Source of the DNA: Armatimonas rosea
Lineage (GTDB): Bacteria > Armatimonadota > Armatimonadia > Armatimonadales > Armatimonadaceae
Length of the DNA: 64,000 nucleotides
Direction of reading: 5' to 3'
Assembly (NCBI RefSeq): GCF_014202505.1
Contig: NZ_JACHGW010000001.1
Coordinates: forward strand, 1,612,001 to 1,676,000
Of this stretch, positions 33,820 through 43,875 are shown in pieces. Both the position numbers and the translations under genes were made by a program. Position 1 is the first letter of the stretch. Each line of letters begins with the position of its first letter. Below the pieces are notes generated by a model. That model did not search any database and was not told where the DNA came from. It saw only the letters and a program-made list of their open reading frames with translations.

Positions 33820-35651
33820 TTTTCAAAATTCCAGCGTTGGGATTTTCCTTGGGTTGGTTTGACCTCAATCCAATCCACGGTGAGCGGGGCTTTTTGTGCG
33901 GGGAGATATAGCCGTAGGATGCCCAAGGTGCCTTCGGCGGGCAGCGTGATAGTGAGCTCCTGCCACTCTCCCGTTGCCTGAAGCGTAAAGCCGACCGACT
34001 TTGCCTTGTCGGTGGCTTGCGGTGTCGGGAGCCACTCGACCTTGCCCGGGCCTCCGCCTGAACTCTTTACACGCAGAGAGACCGTCGTCGGGCCGCCGAT
34101 TTTTCCTGCGGCGAACCCCAGAAACGGCGTGGGGCCAGCCCCTGTGACGGTAAGCGCGCCGTCTGTGACGACTGCCTCACAGCCACGTGCTTTCCAGCCT
34201 CCTAGGGGATCAACTGCAGGTGGGGCGGCGGCTTCGGGCTTTGCCTTTGTGTTGTAGGTGGGATTGGGGAGGGGCACGACTGCCTTGGTATCTTTGAGAA
34301 ATCCCTCGATCAACGTATCCAGCTGCTTGACCCGCTCCGGTTGGCTGGCCGCGAGGTTATTGGTCTCGCTCAGATCGTCCTTGAGGTTGTAGAGCTGGTA
34401 GGCATGTGCGCCGTTTTCTCCTTGGTGGAAGAGCCGGATTAATTTCCAGTCGCCGGAGTGCACGGTGACGGCGGGCGGGAGCGTGTCGGGGACGTTGGGG
34501 CTGTGGGGAAAGAACGTGAAGATGGGCTTGGGCGCGAGCGCTTTTCCATTCAGAGCGCGGGCGATACTGCGCCCATCGAAGACTGGACTTGCTTCGGGCT
34601 TGAGCTTGAGTAGCTCCAGAAGTGTTGGGTAGAAGTCCGTGCTCTGGATAATGGCCTCGTCGTTGCGTGCTCCTGGTTTGGTGACTCCGGGCCAGCTCAC
34701 GACACATGGGACACGAATCCCTCCCTCATAGACCGTCGCCTTTCCGCCTCGGAGCGGGGCATTGCTGGTGGGCGTGGTGCCGTCGACCGTGTTGTACATA
34801 TTGCCGCCGTTGTCCGCGAGAAAGACAATCGCCGTCTTGTCTGCGATCCCCAGGCGATCCAGTGCGTCTAGGAGCTTGCCGATGCTGTCGTCCATGGACT
34901 CCACCATCGCGGCGTAGGTGGGGCTGCGCTGCGGGCTTTTCGGGTCTACCACCCCTTTGTACTTCTCGATCAGCGACTTCTTGGCATCGAATGGGGCGTG
35001 CACCGAGAACTGCCAGTAGTTGAGAAAGAACGGCTTGTCTTTGTGCTGCGTCATCCAGGCCACGGCCTCGTCGCCCATCCGATCCTCGATATGCTCGTTT
35101 GGTGTACGGGGCGAGAACTTGGGGAATTTCCACGGCGCGACAAAGCTTCCTGCGGGACCTGGGCCGGAGGTGTGCGGCAGATCCACCTCAAAGCCCTGCT
35201 GAAGCGGCGAGTACGGCTCCGCGCCTAGGTGCCACTTACCAAAGTGCGCTGTCGCGTACCCGGCAGACTTCAGCGTCTCTGCCAGCGTGACGTAGCTTGT
35301 ATTCAGCCGCGTCGCACTCTCGCACTGCAAGGCCTTTGACGTCGCCGGAGCGCTTTTCTGCACCGATGCGGCCAGCTTTACCTCGGGCAGGTGACTGTTG
35401 GGGGCCGTAATCCCAATTCGGGCCGGGCTCTGTCCCGTCAGAATGCTCGCCCGCGTCGGGGAGCACAGCGGGCTCGCCGAGTACGCGCGTGAGAACACCA
35501 TCCCGCGCTTGGCGAGGCGCAGTAAGTTCGGGGTCTTGTAGAGCTTTGTCTTGCCGTACAGCTCCGTATCTGCCCACCCCAGATCATCGGAGAGAATGAA
35601 GACGATATTGGGGCGATCCATTCCTAGGGTAGGAGGAACCATGGGGGGCAT
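33816..35651 (-). CDS. Sulfatase with C-terminal carbohydrate-binding-like domain
   Basis: The 611-residue sulfatase has [20 protein letters not shown], and the formylglycine motif C-S-P-T-R in [32 protein letters not shown] provides further metal ligands. The last 130 residues (from [19 protein letters not shown]) resemble a beta-sandwich binding module, ending in a WNFEK tail. Three in-frame ATGs (35651, 35642, 35621) compete. None has a good ribosome site, and the first lies 2 nt after the hexosaminidase stop. No signal peptide follows from any of them. Confidence 0.9.
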   Translation of the reverse strand: MPPMVPPTLGMDRPNIVFILSDDLGWADTELYGKTKLYKTPNLLRLAKRGMVFSRAYSASPLCSPTRASILTGQSPARIGITAPNSHLPEVKLAASVQKSAPATSKALQCESATRLNTSYVTLAETLKSAGYATAHFGKWHLGAEPYSPLQQGFEVDLPHTSGPGPAGSFVAPWKFPKFSPRTPNEHIEDRMGDEAVAWMTQHKDKPFFLNYWQFSVHAPFDAKKSLIEKYKGVVDPKSPQRSPTYAAMVESMDDSIGKLLDALDRLGIADKTAIVFLADNGGNMYNTVDGTTPTSNAPLRGGKATVYEGGIRVPCVVSWPGVTKPGARNDEAIIQSTDFYPTLLELLKLKPEASPVFDGRSIARALNGKALAPKPIFTFFPHSPNVPDTLPPAVTVHSGDWKLIRLFHQGENGAHAYQLYNLKDDLSETNNLAASQPERVKQLDTLIEGFLKDTKAVVPLPNPTYNTKAKPEAAAPPAVDPLGGWKARGCEAVVTDGALTVTGAGPTPFLGFAAGKIGGPTTVSLRVKSSGGGPGKVEWLPTPQATDKAKSVGFTLQATGEWQELTITLPAEGTLGILRLYLPAQKAPLTVDWIEVKPTQGKSQRWNFEK

Positions 35652-35653
35652 AT

Positions 35654-37804
35654 CTAGTTTACTTTCTTGATTAGCACAACCCCATTGGAGTCACTGCCTT
35701 CGTCGCCGTAGATATGGGCGCGGAGGGTGTACGAGGCGCTGGGGTCGAAGCCTTCGAGCTTGAGGGTGTAGACATTGTCCTTGGTCGCGCCGCCCGTGAA
35801 GCCATGGTGTCGGTCGGTGGCGAGGGCGAGTGTCTCGGTGTTGCGAAAGACCTCCACTTTGTCGATATCCAGTCGCTCCCGGCCGCTGGTGTAGACAAAT
35901 GTAATCTGGTAAGTCCCATTGCCGGAGATCAGCTTGGAGACGTCAAAGTCCACAGGGATCGCCTTGCGGTCGCCAACCTTGCCGGACTTCCACTCCCCGA
36001 GCTTGGTGCCGTATTGCTTGAATGGATTCGTCGGTGTTAGCGTCTCGAAGATCAGGCTGGTGCGCTTGCCGTCGGGTGCGAGCGTGATGGCCTTGAGGTC
36101 CTCGAAGCGCGCGACCGTGACCGTGCCCTTGAGCTCCGGGGAGCTGGCTGTGGGATCGGTGCCGTCGGTGGTGTAGCGCACCGTGCCGCCCTCGATCGGG
36201 CAGGTTGCGGTGACGGTGTCGCCGCTGTGCGTGAGCTCGGGCAGGGGCAGGCGGAAGTTCCAGCCGGAGTCGGTGTAGCGGACATACTGGCGCTTCATGC
36301 GCTCGGTGAAGTCCGGGAAGCGGCGCTGGGCCTGCGGGGTCCAAGCCACCTCGGCGAGGGCGGCGGCGCGGGGGAGGAGGTAGTAGTCGCAGTAGGCAGC
36401 GGGGCTGGGCTTCTTGATCTCGGGCTTGTGGAGGAACATGTCGGTCCAGAGGCAGCCCTGCACGCCAAGGATGTTCTTCTGCTGCGCCGCGTCCAGATTG
36501 GTGGGCATGGGGTCCCAGTCGTAGGCATTTTGCAGCGTGACGGGGTTGCTCCAGCCCGCGCCGGGGAGCTCCCCGCGGAGCTTGCTCTGCTGCATGTCGA
36601 AGTAGCAGCGCGTGGTCAGCGCCACCACGACCGGGTTGCCGCCCCGCGCCGCATCGCCCGCCGCCTTGGCATCGTTCCAGGCCATGATCCCCGCGGTCGT
36701 GCTGACCCCACAGCGCAGGATCTCGTTCCAGCCCAGAATGCGCTTGCCTTTCTTGGCGAGCATCCCCTCGACCTCGCGGGTCATCCAGCCCTGGAGCGCT
36801 TTCTCATCGGCGAGCCCGAGCTCGGCTTTCTTTTTCTGGCAGTCCGGGCAGGCCCTCCACTTGCTGTACTGCGCCTCATCGCCGCCGATATGGATATACT
36901 GCGACGGAAAAAGCGCGCAGAGCTCGTCGAAGACATCTTTGAGAAACGCCCAGGTAGTGGACTTCCCCGCGCAGTAGAGATCGTCGGAGATGAAGTGGAC
37001 AGTGGGCATCGTGTGCTGCTTGCCGGTGCAGGCGAGCCACGGATAAGCACAGACCGCCGAGAGCGTGTGGGCGGGGAGCTCGATCTCGGGGACAATCGTG
37101 ATATTGCGTGCCGTGGCGTAGGCGACCATCTCCTTGATATCGGCCTGGGTGTAGAAGCCGCCCTCGCGCGCCGCGCCCTCGCCGCGAAAGCCCCCGATCT
37201 GGGTGAGCTTGGGGTATTTTTTGATCTCCACCCGCCAGCCCGCATCGTCGATCAGGTGCAGGTGGAGAACATTGAGCTTGTGGGCAGCCATGATGTCTAA
37301 GAAGTGCAGGACATAGGCCTTGTCCATAAAGTAGCGCGAGACATCCAGCATCATCCCGCGCCAGGCAAAGGTCGGCTGGTCCTCGATCCTGACAGCGGGA
37401 AGCGTGAATTGCGGTGCTTTTCCCGTCGGCCAGAGCTGGCGAAAGGTCTGGAGGCCATTGACAATCCCGGCGTACTTGGGGGCGCTCAAGCCCACGCCCT
37501 TAGAGCTGACCTCGAGCTGGTAGCCCTCGCTGCCGAGGTTGGTGAGCGCTGGGTTCACCTTCAGCGAGATACTACCGCGCCCACCGACCTTGGTCTCACG
37601 CCCCGTGGTCGCCTTCAGCCAGCCGGAGAGGAGCTGCGCCGCCGGACGGCTCGCGACATCGGTGCCGATGGTCACCTTCTCATCCAGCACAAACGCGCCG
37701 CTCACTTGGGTGACCGAGACCGGCTTGGGGATCAGCGACAGTGCGGGGCGGAGGGGCTGCGTTGTCAGGGCTAGGGCGCTTGCTAGCAGGGTCGTTAAAA
37801 GCAC
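35654..37804 (-). CDS. Beta-N-acetylhexosaminidase (GH20), secreted
   Basis: The 716-residue protein starts with a signal peptide ([20 protein letters not shown]). The GH20b N-terminal domain ([20 protein letters not shown]) and the catalytic barrel follow. The barrel has [30 protein letters not shown] and the acid/nucleophile-assisting pair in [13 protein letters not shown]. It removes terminal GlcNAc or GalNAc residues. A C-terminal chitobiase-type domain and a binding module (about 600-716) complete it. The GTG at 37804 has GAGG 9 nt upstream and lies 1 nt after the preceding sulfatase stop. Its place among sulfatases points to sulfated amino-sugar glycans. Confidence 0.93.
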   Translation of the reverse strand: MLLTTLLASALALTTQPLRPALSLIPKPVSVTQVSGAFVLDEKVTIGTDVASRPAAQLLSGWLKATTGRETKVGGRGSISLKVNPALTNLGSEGYQLEVSSKGVGLSAPKYAGIVNGLQTFRQLWPTGKAPQFTLPAVRIEDQPTFAWRGMMLDVSRYFMDKAYVLHFLDIMAAHKLNVLHLHLIDDAGWRVEIKKYPKLTQIGGFRGEGAAREGGFYTQADIKEMVAYATARNITIVPEIELPAHTLSAVCAYPWLACTGKQHTMPTVHFISDDLYCAGKSTTWAFLKDVFDELCALFPSQYIHIGGDEAQYSKWRACPDCQKKKAELGLADEKALQGWMTREVEGMLAKKGKRILGWNEILRCGVSTTAGIMAWNDAKAAGDAARGGNPVVVALTTRCYFDMQQSKLRGELPGAGWSNPVTLQNAYDWDPMPTNLDAAQQKNILGVQGCLWTDMFLHKPEIKKPSPAAYCDYYLLPRAAALAEVAWTPQAQRRFPDFTERMKRQYVRYTDSGWNFRLPLPELTHSGDTVTATCPIEGGTVRYTTDGTDPTASSPELKGTVTVARFEDLKAITLAPDGKRTSLIFETLTPTNPFKQYGTKLGEWKSGKVGDRKAIPVDFDVSKLISGNGTYQITFVYTSGRERLDIDKVEVFRNTETLALATDRHHGFTGGATKDNVYTLKLEGFDPSASYTLRAHIYGDEGSDSNGVVLIKKVN

Positions 37805-37805
37805 G

Positions 37806-39143
37806 TTACTTTGCCTCACTCTTGGGGTTGGGGTTTTTGATAGGGAACTTGGCGTCCACGGATTTCTGCCAGGCGTGGAGCTTTGCCTGGAGCGCCTTCA
37901 CGCGTCCCGGCTCCTGCGCCGCGAGGTTTTTCTGCTCACCAGGGTCCGATTTCAGGTTGTAGAGCTCGATACGCTCGATGACGAACCACTCGATCAGCTT
38001 CCAGTCACCGTCGCGGACGGCGGCGGCCATCCCACCGCCTTGGTTGCCGTAGTGCGGATAGTGCCAGAAAAGTGGGCGCGGTGCAAGGGGCTTGCCCTTG
38101 AGGGCCGGCACGAGGCTCGCCCCATCGAGTGCCTCTGGGCGCAGGCCGGCGGCCTCCAGAAAGGTTGGGAAGAAGTCGCAGGTGATCGTGAGGGAGTCGT
38201 TGGTGGTGCCTGGCTTGACGACACCCGGCCACTTCACGAGAAGCGGCTCACGGATACCGCCCTCGTAGAGCCAGCCCTTGCCCGCCCGGTACGGCGCGTT
38301 GCTGGTTGGGGAGCCCTCCGAGGTCGAGAGGCCGCCGTTGTCCGACGTAAAGAGGACGAGTGTGTTCTCAGGAAGTGTCGCAAAGAGCCGCCCGAGGTTG
38401 CGGTCCAGATCCTCCAGCATCGCGGCGTAGACCGCGTGTGTCTGTGTCCGGCGGTCTTTGCGTGGGGGCTCGTCGCGAAACTCTGCCGTGAGTGTGGCGG
38501 CCTTTGCCTCGTACTTTTTCACCAGCTCGGGCTTGCCGATCAGCGGCGTGTGGGGGTCGTAGGGGGTGAACCAGAGCAGAAACGGCTTGTCTTTGCTCTG
38601 CGCGACAAACTCAATGGCCGTATCGGTGAGGCGGTCCATCAGCCACTCGCCTGTCTTGAGCTCTAGGTTGTGGAGCTTGCTGGGCCCGACATGGGCATTG
38701 CCGCCTCGGTCATCGCCGCCCACACTGAAGTCGAAGCCATGGTTCTCCGGGAGCGTCTCTTTGCCGCCGAGGTGCCACTTGCCCACCAGGCCCGTCGCGT
38801 AGCCCGCGCTTTTGAGCTTTTTGGCAATCGTGATCTCGGAGAGGCTTAGCTTGTCTGCCGCGGGGGGACAGAGCAAGGGGAAGCCCGGCTTTGTCCCGCC
38901 GAGCTTGCCCACTTGCTCGTTGATGTAGTCGGTGACCCCGGTGCGCTGCGGCCACTTGCCCGTGAGCGCCGATGCCCGTGTGGGGGAGCAGACCGGGCAC
39001 GCGGCGTAGGCATTGGTGAAGCGCATCCCTTCCCTTGCCAAGCGGTCCAAGTTCGGTGTCTCGTAGAACCTGCTGCCCTGGCACCCGAGGTCGAGCACGC
39101 CGAGGTCATCGGCGAGGATGAAGACAATATTAGGGCGTATCAA
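37806..39143 (-). CDS. Arylsulfatase-type sulfatase
   Basis: The 445-residue sulfatase has [20 protein letters not shown] and catalytic C-S-P-T-R in CPVCSPTRASALTGKWPQRT. LVGKWHLGG and LFTSDNGGLS are further family motifs. No signal peptide is seen. The start is a TTG with an excellent AGGAG site 6 nt upstream. It overlaps the serine dehydratase stop (TTGA), so the two genes are coupled. It ends one base before the GH20 start. Confidence 0.92.
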   Translation of the reverse strand: MIRPNIVFILADDLGVLDLGCQGSRFYETPNLDRLAREGMRFTNAYAACPVCSPTRASALTGKWPQRTGVTDYINEQVGKLGGTKPGFPLLCPPAADKLSLSEITIAKKLKSAGYATGLVGKWHLGGKETLPENHGFDFSVGGDDRGGNAHVGPSKLHNLELKTGEWLMDRLTDTAIEFVAQSKDKPFLLWFTPYDPHTPLIGKPELVKKYEAKAATLTAEFRDEPPRKDRRTQTHAVYAAMLEDLDRNLGRLFATLPENTLVLFTSDNGGLSTSEGSPTSNAPYRAGKGWLYEGGIREPLLVKWPGVVKPGTTNDSLTITCDFFPTFLEAAGLRPEALDGASLVPALKGKPLAPRPLFWHYPHYGNQGGGMAAAVRDGDWKLIEWFVIERIELYNLKSDPGEQKNLAAQEPGRVKALQAKLHAWQKSVDAKFPIKNPNPKSEAK

Positions 39144-40696
39144 TTCTGTCTCCTGAGCTGAAGCTGGAGAAGTTTTTCTTCGATGGCTTGCGACGTGGGG
39201 CTGATGGAGAGGCCACCGAGGTTGGTGCAGCGCAGCTCGCGGGGCATTTGGGCGGAGACACGCTTGGCGGTCTCGATCACTTCATCTAGCGGGATCAGCG
39301 GGTCGTAGCCGGCGAGGGCCATGTTGGCGCAGGAGAGAGCGTTGCTGGCGGCCATGACATTCTTACCCAGGCACGGTGCCTCGACCCGGTTGGCGATCGG
39401 GTCGCAGATCAGGCCGAGCATGTTCTGCAAGGCCATCGACGAAGCCGCGAGCGATTGCGTGAGCGTCCCCCCGCCAAGCTGGACAAGGGCGGCCGCCGCC
39501 ATGCACGCCGCCGAGCCGCCCTCCGCCTGACAGCCCCCGACCTCTGCCGCAAAGCTCCAGCGGGTCGTGATAAACACCCCGATCAGGCCGCTGGCCAGAA
39601 ACGCCTTCGCCATCTCCCTTTCATCAAGCCCCAGCTCCTCTGCCATCGCGATCACAGCACCGGGGAGCGCGGCGCAGGCACCAGCAGTGGGCGCGGCGAC
39701 AATCACGCCCATGGAGCTCTTCACCTCCATCAGTGCCGTCACATAGAGCACGATCCGGTTGAGGGCGCCGCCGTTGAGGAGCTGCCCCGCCGCGAGCTTT
39801 GCGGCAAAGCCGGGGCTCTGTGCCCCCAGAATTCGGTCGTCGTAGTGCGTCCCGGCGAGTCCCTGCGCAATCGAGCGGCGCAGGATCTGGATGAGGTTGA
39901 GGGCTTTAGCAAGCACCTCGTCCTCGGTTAGCCCGCCACGCTGCATCTCGTACTGCGCCGCGAGCTTCCAGAGAGGCGTCTCCTCGGAGAACCTCTCCCC
40001 CCTGCCCCCCGGGTACCCTCTGGGTGCGGGCAGTCGTTCCTCCTTGGGGAAGGGGGAGTACGAGGGGCTTTGCTCCCCTTTCCCAGCGAGGGACGAGCGC
40101 CCGGGAGAGGGGCTGGGGGAGAGGTCACTCGGGGAGAGGTTACTCTCGATATAGCGCAGCATCCCAAGGGCGCTCTTGAAGGGGACGGTGGAGCTGGGGA
40201 GGGTGAGCACGGGGAGGACGGGATGCAGCGTGCGCCCCGCCACACACACTTCCTGATCGCCAAAGAGCGAGACCGGCTGGCCGTCGATCTGAATCACTTC
40301 GATCATCCCGCCGCCGGTGGAGATGGCGTGGAGCGTGTGTGTCTCCGTGGCATTGGAGAGGGTCAGGCGGTAGGTATTGGGGTGCGGGTCTCCGACATCG
40401 ACCGTCTCAATGGAGAGTTCTATTCCGGCGTCGCGCAGTGCTATTGCAGAGTCTGGCAGGCGCTCATCGGCAGCGTCCCAGCCGAGCAGACCGCCAAAGA
40501 GCCCCATGTCCGAGCCCTGGCTGGCGTGCGTGGTCGGGAGCGAGCCGCTTCTATCGAACTCCACCAGCACTCTCTCGATCTTGCCGCCCATCAAGTCCCG
40601 CGCCAGCCGCCCGATCCGAAGCGCCGCCGCGCAGTGGGAGCTCGACGGCCCGCGCATCACGGGGCCTAAAACATCGTTGAAGATACTAACTAGCAT
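39140..40696 (-). CDS. L-serine ammonia-lyase, single-chain Fe-S type, with in-frame insertion
   Basis: L-serine dehydratase converts serine to pyruvate and ammonia using a [4Fe-4S] cluster. The beta part is N-terminal (FNDVLGPVMRGPSSSHCAAA), the alpha part C-terminal (KSSMGVIVAAPTAGACAALP). Conserved cysteines lie in EVGGCQAEGGSAACMA and ICDPIANRVEAPCLGKN. Between the parts is a Ser/Pro/Gly-rich stretch of 50 residues (39991-40140) read through a palindrome-bounded repeat. The gene starts 3 nt after the cyclase-regulator stop and overlaps a sulfatase start. Serine metabolism is a surprising companion of glycan desulfation. Confidence 0.9.
   Translation of the reverse strand: MLVSIFNDVLGPVMRGPSSSHCAAALRIGRLARDLMGGKIERVLVEFDRSGSLPTTHASQGSDMGLFGGLLGWDAADERLPDSAIALRDAGIELSIETVDVGDPHPNTYRLTLSNATETHTLHAISTGGGMIEVIQIDGQPVSLFGDQEVCVAGRTLHPVLPVLTLPSSTVPFKSALGMLRYIESNLSPSDLSPSPSPGRSSLAGKGEQSPSYSPFPKEERLPAPRGYPGGRGERFSEETPLWKLAAQYEMQRGGLTEDEVLAKALNLIQILRRSIAQGLAGTHYDDRILGAQSPGFAAKLAAGQLLNGGALNRIVLYVTALMEVKSSMGVIVAAPTAGACAALPGAVIAMAEELGLDEREMAKAFLASGLIGVFITTRWSFAAEVGGCQAEGGSAACMAAAALVQLGGGTLTQSLAASSMALQNMLGLICDPIANRVEAPCLGKNVMAASNALSCANMALAGYDPLIPLDEVIETAKRVSAQMPRELRCTNLGGLSISPTSQAIEEKLLQLQLRRQN
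39991..40140. repeat. 150-bp palindrome-bounded insertion inside the serine dehydratase gene
   Basis: Ends ACCTCTCCCC (39991-40000) and GGGGAGAGGT (40131-40140) are perfect inverted repeats. A further GGGGAGAGGT lies at 40117-40126. The segment is exactly 50 codons, so the frame is kept. Similar G-rich sequence occurs near 10948-10972. Confidence 0.75.
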
Positions 40697-40699
40697 GAT

Positions 40700-43699
40700 T
40701 TAAGAGCTCGTTTCTCGAGCAAGGGCAATGGCTTGCTCTAAGGTCAGCGCACGGCCTTCCTGCCACGCGGCATCGAAGGCGGTATCGTCGTTTAGCACGG
40801 CACGGGCGGCGGCATACTTCATCTCTAGCTGGTTCTGTGGGGCCAGAGTCATGGGGCTGTCTATCCCTTCGCGTAATTTGGCCCCTGCTCCCCAGAGACA
40901 CGCCGCGCAGAGAATATCGTGTGCGCTCAAGGCCAGCAGTCCAAAGCCGGTCAGGACGTAGGAAAGACACAAGCGCCGCTCCTGAAGATACTCCTGGCAG
41001 ATCGCCAGGCTCTCGTGGAAACATGCGTGGGCGGTGGAATCGTCTCCCTGGAAGCACGCGACGTGTCCCAAAGCACAGGCAGAGAAAGCGGTGCTTGCTC
41101 GGCCGGTGACATTGTCCATTTCTCGGGCAAGGGCAAGGCTCTCTTCATAGATCGAGCGCGCTCCGGCATAATCCCCCTGACAAAAGGCGACCATCCCCAG
41201 GAAGCTTTTCCCACGCATTCCCTTCGTCCTGCCCCCCAGTTCTGTCTGAAGGCGGAGGTTCTCTTCAAAATAAACCATGGCATTAGGATAGTCTTGCTGT
41301 TCGAGAGCGATCATCCCCAGGTGCTCCAGAGAGATCGCCATGAGGTGCTTCTCACTACCCTCTCGCCTGAGGCGCAGGCTCTCTTCGTGGTAGGTGCGCG
41401 CTTGCTGTAGATTGCCTTCACGCTTCGCCACATTGCCCATCTGCGTAAAGGCAGAGGCAATGAGCGCCGGACTGCCCAGTACATGAGATAGGGCGAGACA
41501 CTCGTTTGCGATTTCTTTTACGCGGAGAAGATTTCCGTCGGCTAGCTCCAACCCACCCAAATAGAGTAAAGCCATGAATGTCTCGTAGGTATCGCCCACC
41601 TCTCTGAAAAGTGCGAGACTGTCTTCGTAATGGGTACGCTTTGTTGCATAGCTGGTCGTGTTCGCAACCGTTCCACGGAGCGCGTAGGCAATAATTCTCT
41701 TGTCGCCAAGCTCACGGGCAAGCTCTAGACACTCTTCAAAATGTGCCTGTGCAATACGGTTATCGGCTTGATACCAGGCGAAGTCGCCGACATTCATCAG
41801 GAGCCGTGCGCGACATTGGGTTCGTGGCTGTGCATGAGGCTTTGCTAGAGCTTGCTCCAACCACTCACGCCCTTCTGCATGGTAGCCCCGAAGAACCCAG
41901 AAATCTGCCAGGCTCAGGCTCAGGGCGCTGGCTTTCTCGCCGCCCTCATCCTGGAGCGCCCACTCTAGGCTCAGGCGCAGGTTTTCATGCTCCTCCTCCA
42001 GAGTGTTTAGCCACTTGTTCTGCTCCGCGCCCCTCACCTTTGGCTCGGCTTCTTTTGCGAGCGCCAGGAAGTAGTCCAGGTGCTTCTCACGCACCGCGCT
42101 GCCGGTTCCCCTGTCGAGGAGTCTATCGCGGGAGTACTGCCGAATGGTCTCCAGCATGCGGTAGCGCGTGTGTCCGTGCTTCTGTTCCGCTAAGACAAGG
42201 CTCTTGTCCACCAGCGACGTGAGCAAGTCGAGTACTTCCCAGTCTTCCACCGTGTCGCTCACACAGACAGCTTCCGCTGCCTCCAAAGTCCAGCCCCCCG
42301 CAAAGACCGAGAGGCTCTCCAGCACTTGCTTCTCTTGCGCGGTGAGGAGCGCGTAGCTCCAGTCGATGAGCGAGCGCAGGGTTTGCTGGCGTGGCAAGGC
42401 CGTGCGTGAGCCGCCGGTGAGCAGGCGGAAGCGCTGGTCGAGCTTGGTATTGATCTCCTCCACCGAGAGCGAGCGGGCGCGGGCGGCGGCAAGCTCAATG
42501 GCGAGGGGAATACCATCGAGGCGAAAGCAGATCGAGGCAAGCGCGGGAGCGTTTTCGTTGGTGACGGCAAAGGTTGGTTGGGTCTGAAGCGCTCTGTCGA
42601 TGAAGAGCCGGACGGCCTCGAAGTGCGAGAGCGTCTCTGCCGTCTGGGTTTGTTTGGGGTCGGGGAGCGAGAGCGATGGCACCCGGTAGGTGGACTCCCC
42701 CGCGATTCCCAGGCCCTCGCGGCTGGTGGCGAGAATCTTCAGGTCGGGGCAGCTGCGGATCAGCGCATCGGCGAGCTTGGCACTGGCATCTAAAACATGC
42801 TCACAGTTATCGAGAAGCAGCAAGAGCTGCTTGTTTTTAAGAGACTCGACCAGCGTGTTTAGGATTGGTAGGCCGGTCTCTTCCTTGAGGCCCAACGCAC
42901 CCGCCACGGTCTGCACCACCAAGTCCGGGTCGGCGAGGGGGGCCAGCTCGACCAGAAAGGCACCGTCGGGGAAGCGCTCCAGCAGATCGGCAGCAGCCTG
43001 GAGCGAGAGCCGAGACTTGCCGCTGCCCCCCGCCCCGGTGAGGGTTAGCAGGCGCGTTTGGGCGAGCCGCTCCTGCACCTCCGCCAGCTCTTTCTCTCGT
43101 CCGATAAAGCTCGTGACTTGTTGTGGTAGGTTGTTGGGGTGGGTCGAGAGCGACTTGAGCGCGGGGAAGCTCTCGGCGAGGCTGGGGTGCTGGAGCTGGT
43201 AGATCTGCTCGGGGCGGGCGAGGTCTTTGAGCTGGTGTGTTCCCAGATCACGGAGCGTGGCGGTGGGTGGCAGGCTATCGCGCACGAGCTCTTGCGTTGC
43301 CTGTGTCAGAAGCGTCTGCCCCCCGTGACCGGTCGAGAGCAGGCGTGCGACTCGGTTAAGCGGCGGGCCAAAGTAGTCACGATCGCGGCTCTCGACCGCG
43401 CCCGTGTGCAGGGCCATACGCACTTTAAGCGTGAGAGGCTCCGGCCATACCTCCAGGGCGAGGGCAAGCTGCGCGTCGAGAGCGGCTTGGGCTGCCTCGG
43501 GCGCGGTGGCAAAGGCGGCGCAGAACGCATCGCCGATGGTCTTGAAGACGAAGCCTGTGTGTGCCTCAATCGCCTCTCGGAGCAGGGCATCATGGCGAGC
43601 GAGGACCGTCTGCATCGCCTCGGGATGGCCCTCCCAGAGCTTGGTGCTACCTTCGATATCGGTGAAGAGGAGCGTGATCGTGCCGCGGGGAATCGCCAT
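40700..43699 (-). CDS. Class III nucleotidyl cyclase - ATPase - TPR regulator
   Basis: The 999-residue cytoplasmic protein begins with a class III cyclase domain (about 1-175): TLLFTDIEGSTKLWEGHPEA and TIGDAFCAAF carry the two metal Asp residues, and NRVARLLSTGHGGQ lies in the catalytic core. An NB-ARC/STAND-like ATPase follows, with GREKELAEVQ, Walker A LTGAGGSGKSRLS and Walker B LLLLLDNCEH. The C-terminal third is TPR repeats (from about 560). Such proteins are signalling switches. Product (cAMP or cGMP) and target are unknown. No DNA-binding domain was seen. It heads the nine-gene sulfatase chain and has TATAAT 5 nt before its ATG. Confidence 0.9.
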   Translation of the reverse strand: MAIPRGTITLLFTDIEGSTKLWEGHPEAMQTVLARHDALLREAIEAHTGFVFKTIGDAFCAAFATAPEAAQAALDAQLALALEVWPEPLTLKVRMALHTGAVESRDRDYFGPPLNRVARLLSTGHGGQTLLTQATQELVRDSLPPTATLRDLGTHQLKDLARPEQIYQLQHPSLAESFPALKSLSTHPNNLPQQVTSFIGREKELAEVQERLAQTRLLTLTGAGGSGKSRLSLQAAADLLERFPDGAFLVELAPLADPDLVVQTVAGALGLKEETGLPILNTLVESLKNKQLLLLLDNCEHVLDASAKLADALIRSCPDLKILATSREGLGIAGESTYRVPSLSLPDPKQTQTAETLSHFEAVRLFIDRALQTQPTFAVTNENAPALASICFRLDGIPLAIELAAARARSLSVEEINTKLDQRFRLLTGGSRTALPRQQTLRSLIDWSYALLTAQEKQVLESLSVFAGGWTLEAAEAVCVSDTVEDWEVLDLLTSLVDKSLVLAEQKHGHTRYRMLETIRQYSRDRLLDRGTGSAVREKHLDYFLALAKEAEPKVRGAEQNKWLNTLEEEHENLRLSLEWALQDEGGEKASALSLSLADFWVLRGYHAEGREWLEQALAKPHAQPRTQCRARLLMNVGDFAWYQADNRIAQAHFEECLELARELGDKRIIAYALRGTVANTTSYATKRTHYEDSLALFREVGDTYETFMALLYLGGLELADGNLLRVKEIANECLALSHVLGSPALIASAFTQMGNVAKREGNLQQARTYHEESLRLRREGSEKHLMAISLEHLGMIALEQQDYPNAMVYFEENLRLQTELGGRTKGMRGKSFLGMVAFCQGDYAGARSIYEESLALAREMDNVTGRASTAFSACALGHVACFQGDDSTAHACFHESLAICQEYLQERRLCLSYVLTGFGLLALSAHDILCAACLWGAGAKLREGIDSPMTLAPQNQLEMKYAAARAVLNDDTAFDAAWQEGRALTLEQAIALARETSS

Positions 43700-43704
43700 G
43701 GTTT

Positions 43705-43710
43705 ATTATA
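43705..43710 (-). promoter_or_regulatory. -10 box TATAAT 5 nt before the cyclase-regulator start
   Basis: On the minus strand TATAAT-AAACC-ATG, with no ribosome site and no clear -35. It would give a leaderless transcript for the first gene of the long sulfatase chain. Confidence 0.55.
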
Positions 43711-43737
43711 CTTCGCCCACTAGCTTGACGAGCAAGC

Positions 43738-43870
43738 CCGGGGGAGCCCTAAGAACGAGTCTTTGGGCTTGAGGGGGCTACGGGCACCTTCGTGCCCAGG
43801 GAACTCGCTGGCGACGAAGGTCGCCGTCGCCCTCTTAAGCCGAAGGATTTATCCTGCGGCTCTTGCGGCT
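43738..43870. repeat. Cluster of small palindromes in the gap 43700-43875
   Basis: The hairpins GGGCACCTTCGTGCCC and GGCGACGAAGGTCGCC and the pair AAGCCGAAGGAT...ATCCTGCGGCT fill the space between a sulfatase and the cyclase gene. The central CTTCG/CGAAG resembles the REP tail palindrome, so this may be a decayed REP cluster. Confidence 0.5.
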
Positions 43871-43875
43871 CTTGT

